DNA of 14,771 nt from Oscillospiraceae bacterium. GTDB lineage: Bacteria; Bacillota; Clostridia; Oscillospirales; Acutalibacteraceae. The position numbers were made by a program, and so were the translations under genes. Where the stretch lies: the NCBI GenBank assembly GCA_902795765.1, contig CADBMQ010000015.1:1-14771 (forward strand), written 5' to 3'. This document shows, in pieces, positions 7,958-14,771 of this stretch. Within the stretch, counting starts at the first letter, position 1, and each line of letters opens with the position of its first letter. The notes under the pieces were generated by a model. The model had not been told where the DNA came from, made no database searches, and was given only the letters and a program-made list of their open reading frames with translations.

Positions 7958-9870
7958 TGCCTAAGCCACAAAGACCTCCAAGAGGTACTATCGCATTCAA
8001 CAAAGATAGTTTCGATATGGGCGTTATCAAGCGTCTTTTCGGATATTTGTTTAAATTCAAATTCCGTCTTATAGTTGTTGTTTTGTGCATTTTCATCAGC
8101 ACCATTGCAGGTGTTGCAGGTTCAATGTTCTTGCAGACACTTATTGATGACTACATCACTCCTCTTATTGCCGCAACAGGTGGCGAAGTTGAACGTTTGT
8201 TTGGCGAATTGCTTAAAGCGATTTTCATTATGGGTTCTATCTATCTCGCAGGTATTATAAGCACGTTTGTTTACAATGTTATAATGGTATATGTTTCGCA
8301 AGGCATTTTGAAAACTGTTCGTGATGATATGTACACTCACATGCAGACATTGCCTATTCGCTATTTCGACACTAACACTCACGGCGACATTATGAGCCAC
8401 TACACCAACGATACAGATACACTCCGAATGATGATTTCGCAGACAATTCCGCAGACACTTTCGTCGCTTATCACAATCATTTCTGTGTTCGCTTCAATGA
8501 TTATAACAAGTTGGCAACTGACTATATTTATTGTAATCTTCCTTGCGATTATGCTCCTCGTTACCAAAAAAATCGGTATGAACAGTGGTAAATACTTCGT
8601 TGAGCAACAGAAAAAACTCGCAACTGTAAACGGATATATCGAAGAAATGGTAAACGGTCAGAAAGTTATTAAAGTTTTCTGCCACGAAGAAACTGCAAAA
8701 AAAGAGTTCGACGAATTAAACGACGACCTTTGCAACAGCGCAACTCGTGCGCACACCTTTGCAAATATTCTCGGCCCTGTAATGGGAAACCTTGGCAACA
8801 TTCAGTATGTTCTCGTTGCTCTTATCGGTGGCTTGCTTGCAACATTCGGTGGTTACATCTCACTCGGTGCTATCGTAACCTTCCTTTCGCTTTCAAGAAG
8901 TATCAATATGCCGATCAACCAAATGTCGCAACAACTTAATATGATTGCGATGGCAGTTGCAGGTGCAGGAAGAATATTCAAACTTATGGACGAAGAAAGC
9001 GAAGTTGATGACGGATATGTCACACTCGTCAACGCAAAGTGCGAAAACGGCAAACTCGTTGAGAGTGAGAAACGCACAGGCGTTTGGGCTTGGAAACACC
9101 CTCACGGCGACGGCACAACAACTTATACCGAACTCAAAGGCGATGTGCGTATGTATGATGTTGACTTCGGCTACAATCCCGAAAAGAAAATTGTTCTCCA
9201 CGAAGTTTCACTTTTCGCAAAGCCTGGTCAGAAAGTGGCTTTCGTTGGTGCGACAGGTGCAGGTAAGACAACTATTACCAACCTTATAAACCGTTTCTAC
9301 GATATCGCAGACGGCAAAATCCGCTACGATGATATCAACATCAATAAGATTAAAAAGTCTGATTTACGCCGTTCGCTTGGTATGGTTTTGCAGGAAACCA
9401 ACCTTTTCACAGGCACTATTATGGAGAATATTCGCTACGGCAAACTCAATGCGACTGATGAAGAAGTTTATGCTGCGGCTAAACTTGCCAACGCAGACGG
9501 ATTTATTCAACGTTTGCCCGATGGCTACAACACGATTATTGACGGTAACGGTGGTCAACTCTCGCAAGGTCAGCGACAACTTATCGCAATCGCTCGTGCG
9601 GCAGTTGCAGATCCGCCTGTTATGATTCTTGATGAGGCGACCTCCTCAATCGACACACGTACCGAGGCTATCGTTCAGGCAGGTATGGACTCGCTTATGG
9701 AGGGCAGAACTGTATTCGTTATCGCTCACAGACTTTCAACTGTACGCAATGCAGATGTGATTATGGTGCTCGAACAAGGCAGAATTATCGAGCGTGGTAA
9801 CCACGATGAATTGATTACTCAACACGGCAAATATTATCAACTTTATACAGGTGCTTTCGAACTCGAATAA
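7957..9870 (+). CDS. ABC exporter half-transporter with catalytic ATPase site
   Basis: Second subunit of the heterodimer, 637 residues. The membrane domain spans about 30-340 and the nucleotide-binding domain about 395-635. Between them is an extra stretch of some 45 residues (350-395) containing RTGVWAWKHPHGDG, which I recall as usual in this Firmicutes subfamily and which accounts for the extra length. Walker A GATGAGKTT (431-439), Walker B MILDE with E560, and H591 (IAHR) are all canonical. The signature, however, is LSQGQ (535-539) instead of LSGGQ. Combined with the first subunit, this gives one full site (this Walker A/B with VSGGQ of the partner) and one degenerate site. Start and stop are coupled to the upstream gene by a one-base overlap, and the transcript ends at the hairpin beginning six bases downstream. 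Confidence 0.95.
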   Translation: MPKPQRPPRGTIAFNKDSFDMGVIKRLFGYLFKFKFRLIVVVLCIFISTIAGVAGSMFLQTLIDDYITPLIAATGGEVERLFGELLKAIFIMGSIYLAGIISTFVYNVIMVYVSQGILKTVRDDMYTHMQTLPIRYFDTNTHGDIMSHYTNDTDTLRMMISQTIPQTLSSLITIISVFASMIITSWQLTIFIVIFLAIMLLVTKKIGMNSGKYFVEQQKKLATVNGYIEEMVNGQKVIKVFCHEETAKKEFDELNDDLCNSATRAHTFANILGPVMGNLGNIQYVLVALIGGLLATFGGYISLGAIVTFLSLSRSINMPINQMSQQLNMIAMAVAGAGRIFKLMDEESEVDDGYVTLVNAKCENGKLVESEKRTGVWAWKHPHGDGTTTYTELKGDVRMYDVDFGYNPEKKIVLHEVSLFAKPGQKVAFVGATGAGKTTITNLINRFYDIADGKIRYDDININKIKKSDLRRSLGMVLQETNLFTGTIMENIRYGKLNATDEEVYAAAKLANADGFIQRLPDGYNTIIDGNGGQLSQGQRQLIAIARAAVADPPVMILDEATSSIDTRTEAIVQAGMDSLMEGRTVFVIAHRLSTVRNADVIMVLEQGRIIERGNHDELITQHGKYYQLYTGAFELE

Positions 9871-9875
9871 AGCGA

Positions 9876-9903
9876 AAAAGAGTGGTCACAAGACCACTCT
9901 TTT
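9876..9903 (+). terminator. Rho-independent terminator of the exporter operon
   Basis: Perfect 12-bp stem AAAAGAGTGGTC (9876-9887) and GACCACTCTTTT (9892-9903) around loop ACAA. It begins 6 bases after the exporter stop codon. The T run is short (four, then ATT), and the A's on the opposite side mean it could also act on the other strand. Confidence 0.85.
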
Positions 9904-9913
9904 ATTACACACA

Positions 9914-9941
9914 AAAACGGCAGTCTTGCGACTGCCGTTTT
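9914..9941 (-). terminator. Rho-independent terminator of the liv operon
   Basis: Perfect 12-bp stem AAAACGGCAGTC (9914-9925) and GACTGCCGTTTT (9930-9941), loop TTGC. On the minus strand it follows the livF stop by 10 bases and ends in five T's. It stands ten bases from the exporter operon's hairpin, so the two convergent units each have a terminator. Confidence 0.88.
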
Positions 9942-9951
9942 AAATTGCAAA

Positions 9952-10662
9952 TTATTCGCCGAGATATGCTTTCTTAACCGAATCGTCATTGATAAGGTCA
10001 CTTGCTTTACCTTCAAGTGAAATTGTTCCTGTTTCAAGAACATAAGCACGATCTGCGATTGAAAGTGCCTTTTTAGCATTCTGTTCAACGAGCAATACTG
10101 TTGTACCTGCATCGTTGATGCTTTGAATGATGTCAAATACTTCCGATACAAGCAACGGCGACAAGCCCATTGAAGGCTCGTCCATCAAGATGAGCTGCGG
10201 TTTGGACATAAGTGCACGACCCATTGCAAGCATCTGCTGTTCGCCACCCGAAAGTGTACCTGCGGCCTGATTGGCACGCTCTTTAAGTCGAGGGAAACGT
10301 TGGAATATCATTTCGAGAGTTTCCTCTTTTTCACGAGCGTCAGAACGAGTAAAAGCACCCATTTTAAGGTTATCCATAACCGAAAGTTGCGAGAAAACAC
10401 GTCTTCTTTCGGGAACTTGCGCTATACCCATAGACACAATTTTATGAGCGGGGACTTTTGAAATATCAACACCATTGAACAAGATATTTCCCGACTTCGG
10501 GCGAAGCAAACCGCTAATTGTGTGCATTGTTGTTGTTTTACCTGCGCCGTTAGCACCGATAAGTGCGATGATTTCGCCCTTTTCAACCGAGAACGAAATG
10601 CCTTTAATCGCATTTATCATACCATAACTAACTTGCAAATCATTTATTTCAAGCATTGCCAT
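9952..10662 (-). CDS. livF: Branched-chain amino acid ABC transporter ATPase LivF
   Basis: One of the two cytoplasmic ATPases powering uptake of leucine, isoleucine and valine (or related amino acids or amides). It has 236 residues, normal for LivF. Walker A GANGAGKTT (36-44), signature LSGGEQQM (137-144), Walker B with D161 and E162, and the LivF-type switch region LLVEQN (190-195), which naturally lacks the histidine found in LivG. VPERRRVF at 83-90 is another LivF hallmark. AAAGGA lies about 10 bases before the ATG at 10662. It is the last gene of livHMGF, 25 bases after livG, and is followed by a strong terminator. Family members also carry urea or short-chain amides, so substrate is inferred from the order and sequence only. 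Confidence 0.94.
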   Translation of the reverse strand: MAMLEINDLQVSYGMINAIKGISFSVEKGEIIALIGANGAGKTTTMHTISGLLRPKSGNILFNGVDISKVPAHKIVSMGIAQVPERRRVFSQLSVMDNLKMGAFTRSDAREKEETLEMIFQRFPRLKERANQAAGTLSGGEQQMLAMGRALMSKPQLILMDEPSMGLSPLLVSEVFDIIQSINDAGTTVLLVEQNAKKALSIADRAYVLETGTISLEGKASDLINDDSVKKAYLGE

Positions 10663-10687
10663 AACAATATAATCCTTTCAAACTCTA

Positions 10688-11446
10688 CTAATCGCCCAAG
10701 TAAGCCTTAACAACTTCGGGGTTATTAAGAACTTCCGAAGTTTCACCCTGTGCCAAAACAGAGCCGAAGTTAAGAACCGTCAATTCCTCGCAAATTCCGC
10801 TTACAAGACGCATATCGTGTTCAATGAGCAAAATAGTCATATCAAAATTATCACGAATAAAGCGAATGTTTTCCATAAGTTCTGCTGTTTCATTCGGGTT
10901 CATACCCGCAGCCGGCTCGTCAAGAAGCAAGAGCTTCGGATTAGTTGCAAGCGCACGTGCAATTTCGAGTTTTCTCTGTTCACCATACGGCAAGTTCTTT
11001 GCCTTATGATTTGCAAACTTATCAAGTCCGAAAACTTCAAGCAAACTCATTGCTTTCTTATTCATCTCACGCTCAACTTTGAAATTGCTCGGCAATCTAA
11101 AAAGGTTCGACCACAAAGAACATTTAATTTGGTTGTGCAAACCTGCTTTTACATTATTAAGCACCGACATATCGCCGAAAAGACGAATGTTTTGGAATGT
11201 ACGAGCGATACCCATTTGGTTAATCTTAATTGTGGGTTTACCTGTAATTTCCTCACCGTCCAAGAAGATGTGACCCTCTGTCGGTTTGTAAACACCAGTG
11301 AGCATATTAAATACAGTTGTCTTACCTGCACCATTCGGGCCGATAAGTCCGTATAACTGACCTTTTTTGATGGTCATATTGAAATTGTCAACCGCTCTAA
11401 GTCCACCGAACTGAATTGACAAATCTTTTACTTCAAGTACGTTCAT
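10688..11446 (-). CDS. livG: Branched-chain amino acid ABC transporter ATPase LivG
   Basis: Second ATPase of the importer, 252 residues. Walker A GPNGAGKTT (36-44), Q-loop Q85 in ARTFQNIRLF, the LivG-type signature LPYGEQRKLEIARAL (152-166), Walker B LLLLDEP with D176 and E177, then AAGMNP, and switch H210 in LIEHDM. The insertion after the Q-loop (about 100-130) is typical of LivG. The ATG at 11446 shares one base with the livM stop (TAATG) and has AAGGAGG seven to eight bases upstream, so translation is well supported and coupled. It would pair with LivF under the LivH/LivM permeases. Confidence 0.95.
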   Translation of the reverse strand: MNVLEVKDLSIQFGGLRAVDNFNMTIKKGQLYGLIGPNGAGKTTVFNMLTGVYKPTEGHIFLDGEEITGKPTIKINQMGIARTFQNIRLFGDMSVLNNVKAGLHNQIKCSLWSNLFRLPSNFKVEREMNKKAMSLLEVFGLDKFANHKAKNLPYGEQRKLEIARALATNPKLLLLDEPAAGMNPNETAELMENIRFIRDNFDMTILLIEHDMRLVSGICEELTVLNFGSVLAQGETSEVLNNPEVVKAYLGD

Positions 11447-12552
11447 TATTGTGCCTCCTTTGCCTTGTTCTTGCGTTTGAACAACGACTTAACCTTATTC
11501 TTGAAGGCATCAACATAGGAACTGATTGTCGGATTGTTGTTGATGAGCATTACACCGATAAGAACTACCGCATAGATAAGCATACGATAGTCGTTGAGAA
11601 CACGCAACCACTCGGGCAAAACTGTGAGCAAAACTGCTGCGATGATTGAGCCGAGTGTTGAACCCATACCGCCGAGTACGACAAATACGAGGATATTGAT
11701 ACTCATAACATAGCCGAAAACTTCCTGTTTAGCCGAGATAACACCCAACTCGTGGCTATAAAGCACACCTGCGATACCTGCAAGGAAAGCGGAAAGCACG
11801 ATTGTTATAAGTCTGTACTTTGTGATATTGATACCGATACTCTCTGCCGCAATTCTGTTGTCACGATATGACTGAACTGCACGACCTGTTCTCGAATGAA
11901 TGAAGTTGAGAACGAGCCAAACAACTACAAATGTAATTGCGAATGCAATTGCAAAACGCACACCTGCATTCGAGCTCAACGGATCGATACCCGAGATACC
12001 CTGTGCACCTGTTGCAATTTGTTTTGCGCTCGGAGAAAGTCCTTTGATATTTGTACCACCGAGTGAAAAACGGATTTTGCCGTTATCAACTGCGGCGTAT
12101 GTAACGCTGAAAATGTTCCAGATGATTTCGCCTGCTGCGAGGGTTACGATTGCGAGATAGTCGCCTTTAAGACGAAGAATTGTAAATCCAACAAGCAAAC
12201 CAAAAATTGCGGCAACCAAACCACCTATTAAGAATGCAAGTGGGAACACAATCCACTTGCTAAGGTCGGGATAAAGTACGCCAAGCACCTTACTGACGAA
12301 CGCACCTACAAAAGCACCAACGCACATAAATCCTGCGTGACCGAGCGACAACTCGCCCAATATGCCGACTACAAGATTAAGTGATACAGCAAGTATTATA
12401 TTGTAGCACATCGGTACGAGAAGGTTCTGCATTTGGTTTGAAAGCGTATTCGTAGCGATGAGTATTTCAAAAATTCCAAAAGCAATCAGCATTCCAAGCA
12501 AGATAAAGCATTTCTTGCGAGTTGACTGTCGCATTGTTTTAAGTTTCGACAT
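11446..12552 (-). CDS. livM: Branched-chain amino acid ABC transporter permease LivM
   Basis: Membrane permease of 368 residues with about eight to ten hydrophobic segments. Family marks are ELSLGHAGFMCVGAF at 67-81, the cytoplasmic loop RTGRAVQSYRDNRIAAESIG at 221-240 that docks on the ATPases, and VVLGGMGSTLGSIIAA at 291-306. The tail (about 351-368) is strongly basic and hydrophilic (KNKVKSLFKRKNKAKEAQ), an extension of unknown role. The ATG at 12552 has GGAG 8 bases upstream. It lies 31 bases after livH and overlaps livG by one base. Confidence 0.94.
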   Translation of the reverse strand: MSKLKTMRQSTRKKCFILLGMLIAFGIFEILIATNTLSNQMQNLLVPMCYNIILAVSLNLVVGILGELSLGHAGFMCVGAFVGAFVSKVLGVLYPDLSKWIVFPLAFLIGGLVAAIFGLLVGFTILRLKGDYLAIVTLAAGEIIWNIFSVTYAAVDNGKIRFSLGGTNIKGLSPSAKQIATGAQGISGIDPLSSNAGVRFAIAFAITFVVVWLVLNFIHSRTGRAVQSYRDNRIAAESIGINITKYRLITIVLSAFLAGIAGVLYSHELGVISAKQEVFGYVMSINILVFVVLGGMGSTLGSIIAAVLLTVLPEWLRVLNDYRMLIYAVVLIGVMLINNNPTISSYVDAFKNKVKSLFKRKNKAKEAQ

Positions 12553-12583
12553 AAAGTTACTCCATTCCTTTATATAGCGGTCT

Positions 12584-13495
12584 TTAAACTTTTTCTCTTA
12601 CCTGTTTGCCAAGCAAGCCTGACGGTTTGATGAGCAAAACGAGAATTAGAACGATAAATACAATCGGGTCAACAAGCGTACCGAGTTGCATATTTGCCAA
12701 AATCGACTTAGCAAAGTTTTCGATAACACCAAGCAACAAGCCACCAATCATAGCGCCTGGAATCGAGCCGATACCACCAAATACCGCAGCCGTGAAAGCC
12801 TTGATACCGGGCATTGTACCCGAATAAGCACCGATTGCCGCATACGAGCCGAGGAACATAAATCCTGCAACGCCTGCAAGTGCCGAACCAATCGCAAATG
12901 TGAGTGAAATTGTGCCGTTTACATTGATACCCATAAGTTGTGCCGCACCGTTATCTTCGGAAACTGCACGCATTGCCGTACCTGCTTTTGTGAACTTGAT
13001 GAACAGCATAAGCAAAATCATAATAACAACCATTGTCACGATATTGATAACGGTTGAGCCTTGAATTGTAAGTTGTTCGTTGATTTTAATATCAAACTTA
13101 TCGAGGAATGCGAACGAAATCATCTTCTTTTTCGAGCCGAATGTCAAAAGAGCGACATTTTGCAAGAAATAACTTACACCGATTGCAGTGATGAGAACTG
13201 CAAGTGACGATGCCGAACGCAGAGGTTTATATGCGATTTTTTCGATAACCACACCAAGCAATGTGCAGATGATGACTGCCGCCAAAAGCGAAATCAATGC
13301 TCCGACAATCGGGTTCATACCCGATACAAAATTCTGCATAACTTCAAGTGTCACGATACCGCCGACCATAATGACGTCGCCGTGAGCGAAGTTTAGCATC
13401 TTTGCAATACCATAAACCATTGTATAACCCAACGCAATAAGCGCATACATACTGCCAAGACTTATTCCGTTGAACAGCGTATTAAGAAAACTCAT
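12584..13495 (-). CDS. livH: Branched-chain amino acid ABC transporter permease LivH
   Basis: Partner permease of LivM, 303 residues with about eight membrane segments. Visible family motifs are NGISLGSMYALIALGYTMVYG at the start, MLNFAHGDVIMVGG at 33-46, the coupling loop TKAGTAMRAVSEDNGAAQLM at 169-188, AFTAAVFGGIGSIPGAMIGG at 233-252 and the end KPSGLLG at 290-296. It is the first gene of the operon. The AAAGGA upstream is about 14 bases from the ATG at 13495, wider than usual, and no other in-frame start lies between. Transcription would come from the promoter at 13577-13605. A LivJ/LivK-type binding protein gene, often next to livH, is absent: the divergent neighbour is an RNA-modifying enzyme. 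Confidence 0.94.
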   Translation of the reverse strand: MSFLNTLFNGISLGSMYALIALGYTMVYGIAKMLNFAHGDVIMVGGIVTLEVMQNFVSGMNPIVGALISLLAAVIICTLLGVVIEKIAYKPLRSASSLAVLITAIGVSYFLQNVALLTFGSKKKMISFAFLDKFDIKINEQLTIQGSTVINIVTMVVIMILLMLFIKFTKAGTAMRAVSEDNGAAQLMGINVNGTISLTFAIGSALAGVAGFMFLGSYAAIGAYSGTMPGIKAFTAAVFGGIGSIPGAMIGGLLLGVIENFAKSILANMQLGTLVDPIVFIVLILVLLIKPSGLLGKQVREKV

Positions 13496-13576
13496 ATTTA
13501 AGTAATCATTCCTTTCAAACTTTTCGCATTCCTTACTTTAAATATAAAAAGATACAATATAGCAATTATAAGAAAT

Positions 13577-13605
13577 ATTCTACCACATTAAATGTAAAAT
13601 TTCAA
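13577..13605 (-). promoter_or_regulatory. Sigma-A promoter of livHMGF
   Basis: Minus strand TTGAAA (13605-13600), 17-base spacer, TAGAAT (13582-13577), with TG two bases before the -10. Transcription would start near 13570, about 75 bases before the livH ATG. The -35 has the same TTGAAA form as the proS and cdaR promoters. No clear CodY box was found around it. Confidence 0.7.
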
Positions 13606-13654
13606 TAGAAAAAATAAATGTTTTGCCGACTTTTTTCGAAAAAATATATATTTA

Positions 13655-13668
13655 TACATTGTAATGTA
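13655..13668. repeat. Palindrome beside the -35 of the pseudouridine synthase promoter
   Basis: TACATT (13655-13660) and AATGTA (13663-13668) are perfect 6-base inverted arms with a GT spacer. The site ends one base before the predicted -35 and lies in the gap between two divergent promoters, where a dimeric regulator could affect either. The surrounding DNA is very A/T-rich, so this may be chance. Confidence 0.3.
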
Positions 13669-13669
13669 A

Positions 13670-13698
13670 TTGCATTTTAACTGCCTGTATGCTATAAT
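13670..13698 (+). promoter_or_regulatory. Extended -10 promoter of the pseudouridine synthase gene
   Basis: Perfect TATAAT (13693-13698) preceded by TGC, giving an extended -10 (TGNTATAAT). The -35 at 17-base spacing is a weak TTGCAT (13670-13675). Transcription would start near 13705, so the Shine-Dalgarno lies within the first dozen or so bases of the message. Confidence 0.75.
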
Positions 13699-13708
13699 TA
13701 CAAAATGC

Positions 13709-13716
13709 GGAGGTGA
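13709..13716 (+). promoter_or_regulatory. Perfect Shine-Dalgarno that fixes an ATT start
   Basis: GGAGGTGA is complementary over all eight bases to the 16S rRNA tail. Six bases (CTTTTT) separate it from the ATT at 13723. No ATG, GTG or TTG in the coding frame follows at workable distance; the next is a TTG 90 bases further on. An upstream TGA (13714-13716) closes the frame, so initiation must occur after it. Confidence 0.8.
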
Positions 13717-13722
13717 CTTTTT

Positions 13723-14691
13723 ATTAAAAGTTTTACGATAAATAAAAATGACGCAGGTAGACGGCTTGACAAGTTTATTCGCAAAGCCGCTCCGAAACTG
13801 CCTGACGGTCTTTTGTATAAATATGTTCGCTTGAAACGCATTAAAGTCAACGGGAAACGTTCCGAAATTTCTCAAAAACTTTGCGAAGGCGACGAAGTGC
13901 AGATGTATATAAATGATGAGTTTTTCGAGGCAGAGCCGACTGTTTACGATTTCACATTTGCATCGAAGAAGTTGAATATCGTCTACGAGGACGAGAATAT
14001 TTTACTTGCGGACAAGCCCGAAGGTGTTGTTGTGCATCCTGACGATAGCGAGTACCGTGATACGCTTATTTCTCGTATTCAACGCTACCTTTTTGAAAAA
14101 GGCGAGTATGATCCCGAAAAGGAAAACTCGTTTGCTCCTGCACTTGCCAATCGAATTGACCGAAACACGGGCGGTATTGTTATTGCCGCTAAAAATGCAC
14201 AAACTTTAAGGGTACTAAACCAAAAAATCAAGGATCGTGAACTCGACAAGTTTTACTTGTGCCTTGTTCACGGCAAACCACAACCGAAAGACGCTTTAAT
14301 AGAAGGCTACCTCTTTAAAGATGAAAAGAAAAACAAGGTTTTTGTTTATGACAAGCCTCAGGTCGGTGCTCGTTCAATACGCACGAAATACCGCACGATT
14401 GCAAGTAAGAAAGGTATGTCGCTACTCGAAGTCGAGTTGTTGACGGGCAGAACGCATCAAATTCGTGCGCATTTGTCGTCAATCGGTCATCCGCTCGTTG
14501 GTGATGGAAAGTATGGCAAAAATGCAGTTGATCGCAAAAACGGATTTACACATCAGGCGCTCTATTCTTATAAACTGCGTTTCAACTTCACGACTGATGC
14601 CGAAAATCTTGATTACCTCAACGGCAGAGAGTTTTGCGTTCCGAAAGTTTGGTTTGCAAACGATTTTGGTGTTGATGTTTCTAATTTATAG
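13723..14691 (+). CDS. RluA/RluD-family 23S rRNA pseudouridine synthase, probable ATT start
   Basis: Converts a uridine in structured RNA, probably 23S rRNA, to pseudouridine; the exact position cannot be read from sequence. Counting from the ATT at 13723 it has 322 residues, normal for RluA/RluD proteins. An S4 RNA-binding domain occupies about 8-75 (AGRRLDKFIRKAAP, then LLYKYVRLKRIKVNG). The catalytic domain follows, with the active-site aspartate D146 in NRIDRNTGG, a variant of the common HRLDxxTSG, and the conserved LLTGRTHQIRAHLSSIGHPL at about 239-258. Starting at the first ordinary codon (TTG 13813) would remove 30 residues of the S4 domain and has no ribosome site, so initiation at ATT after a perfect Shine-Dalgarno is the best reading. 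A sequencing error changing ATG to ATT remains possible. Confidence 0.9.
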   Translation: MKSFTINKNDAGRRLDKFIRKAAPKLPDGLLYKYVRLKRIKVNGKRSEISQKLCEGDEVQMYINDEFFEAEPTVYDFTFASKKLNIVYEDENILLADKPEGVVVHPDDSEYRDTLISRIQRYLFEKGEYDPEKENSFAPALANRIDRNTGGIVIAAKNAQTLRVLNQKIKDRELDKFYLCLVHGKPQPKDALIEGYLFKDEKKNKVFVYDKPQVGARSIRTKYRTIASKKGMSLLEVELLTGRTHQIRAHLSSIGHPLVGDGKYGKNAVDRKNGFTHQALYSYKLRFNFTTDAENLDYLNGREFCVPKVWFANDFGVDVSNL

Positions 14692-14720
14692 TAAATTTTA
14701 GTTTTTGAAAGGAAATTGTT

Positions 14721-14771
14721 ATGCTTGATTTGTTTTCACAACTGTTTTCCGATGTTGTTCGCTTTGTAAAT
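14721..14771 (+). CDS. Start of an unidentified gene (cut by window edge)
   Basis: ATG at 14721 with AAAGGA seven bases upstream opens a frame that stays open for the 17 codons left in the window (MLDLFSQLFSDVVRFVN). It lies 29 bases after the pseudouridine synthase stop with no terminator between, so it is probably in the same operon. The amphipathic or hydrophobic start is too short to assign a family. Confidence 0.6.
   Translation, partial: MLDLFSQLFSDVVRFVN

Noticed and set aside
10817..11356. Open frame of 179 codons on the plus strand
   Set aside because: It lies entirely opposite livG, which has all ABC motifs; the translated product resembles no family and is a by-product of codon bias.
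13590..13620. CodY-type box near the liv promoter
   Set aside because: The AAATTTCAATAGAAAA stretch has only loose symmetry and too many departures from the AATTTTCWGAAAATT consensus.
13631..13644. Perfect palindrome TTTTTTCGAAAAAA
   Set aside because: Built almost wholly of T and A runs in A/T-rich DNA and not placed at either promoter's core; no reason to call it an operator or terminator.
13713..13727. Four-codon frame GTG ACT TTT TAT TAA overlapping the Shine-Dalgarno
   Set aside because: Its start lies inside the Shine-Dalgarno itself and has no ribosome site of its own.
1..14771. CRISPR array, insertion sequence, tRNA, prophage or integrated element
   Set aside because: No regularly spaced repeats, transposase or integrase motifs, tRNA cloverleaf or terminal repeats were found on either strand by reading.

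Overview
The window looks like chromosomal DNA of a low-GC Gram-positive bacterium, most probably a gut-type member of the Clostridia. I infer this from sigma-A promoters (TTGAAA or TTGACA, 16-17 bp spacer, TATAAT-like -10), AGGAGG-type ribosome-binding sites, a type-3 (archaeal/eukaryotic-like) prolyl-tRNA synthetase, and FtsEX followed by a coiled-coil M23 peptidase. The genus cannot be fixed from the sequence. No rRNA, tRNA, CRISPR array, insertion sequence or phage gene was seen, and base composition looks even throughout.

Layout. (1) 1-1306, minus: proS, cut by the left edge, with its own promoter. (2) 1428-5336, minus: an operon reading cdaR/PucR-type regulator, ftsE, ftsX, M23 murein-hydrolase activator or hydrolase, ending in a strong hairpin terminator. 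Its promoter lies about 165 bp upstream of the regulator and leaves a long leader with a possible 30-residue upstream ORF and alternative hairpins. (3) 5666-9870, plus: a MarR-type repressor followed by the two halves of a heterodimeric ABC exporter. (4) Two perfect 12-bp hairpin terminators, back to back, separate this unit from (5) 9952-13495, minus: livH-livM-livG-livF, the membrane and ATPase parts of a branched-chain amino acid importer with no substrate-binding protein gene beside them. (6) 13693 onward, plus: an RluA/RluD-family pseudouridine synthase gene and the first 17 codons of another gene.

How the genes work together. FtsEX with a secreted coiled-coil M23 enzyme is a known type of module in which cytoplasmic ATP hydrolysis controls peptidoglycan cleavage outside the membrane. 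The exporter pair has one degenerate and one consensus ATPase site, with the changed residues distributed as expected for a BmrCD/TM287-288-type heterodimer, and MarR probably controls it. LivHMGF would need a binding protein encoded elsewhere.

The most unusual observation is the start of the pseudouridine synthase gene. Its S4 domain is in frame from an ATT codon six bases after a perfect GGAGGTGA Shine-Dalgarno, and no ATG, GTG or TTG is available until codon 31, inside the S4 domain. It therefore looks like a natural AUU-initiated gene. I saw no wholly new multi-gene system; the gene families are recognisable.
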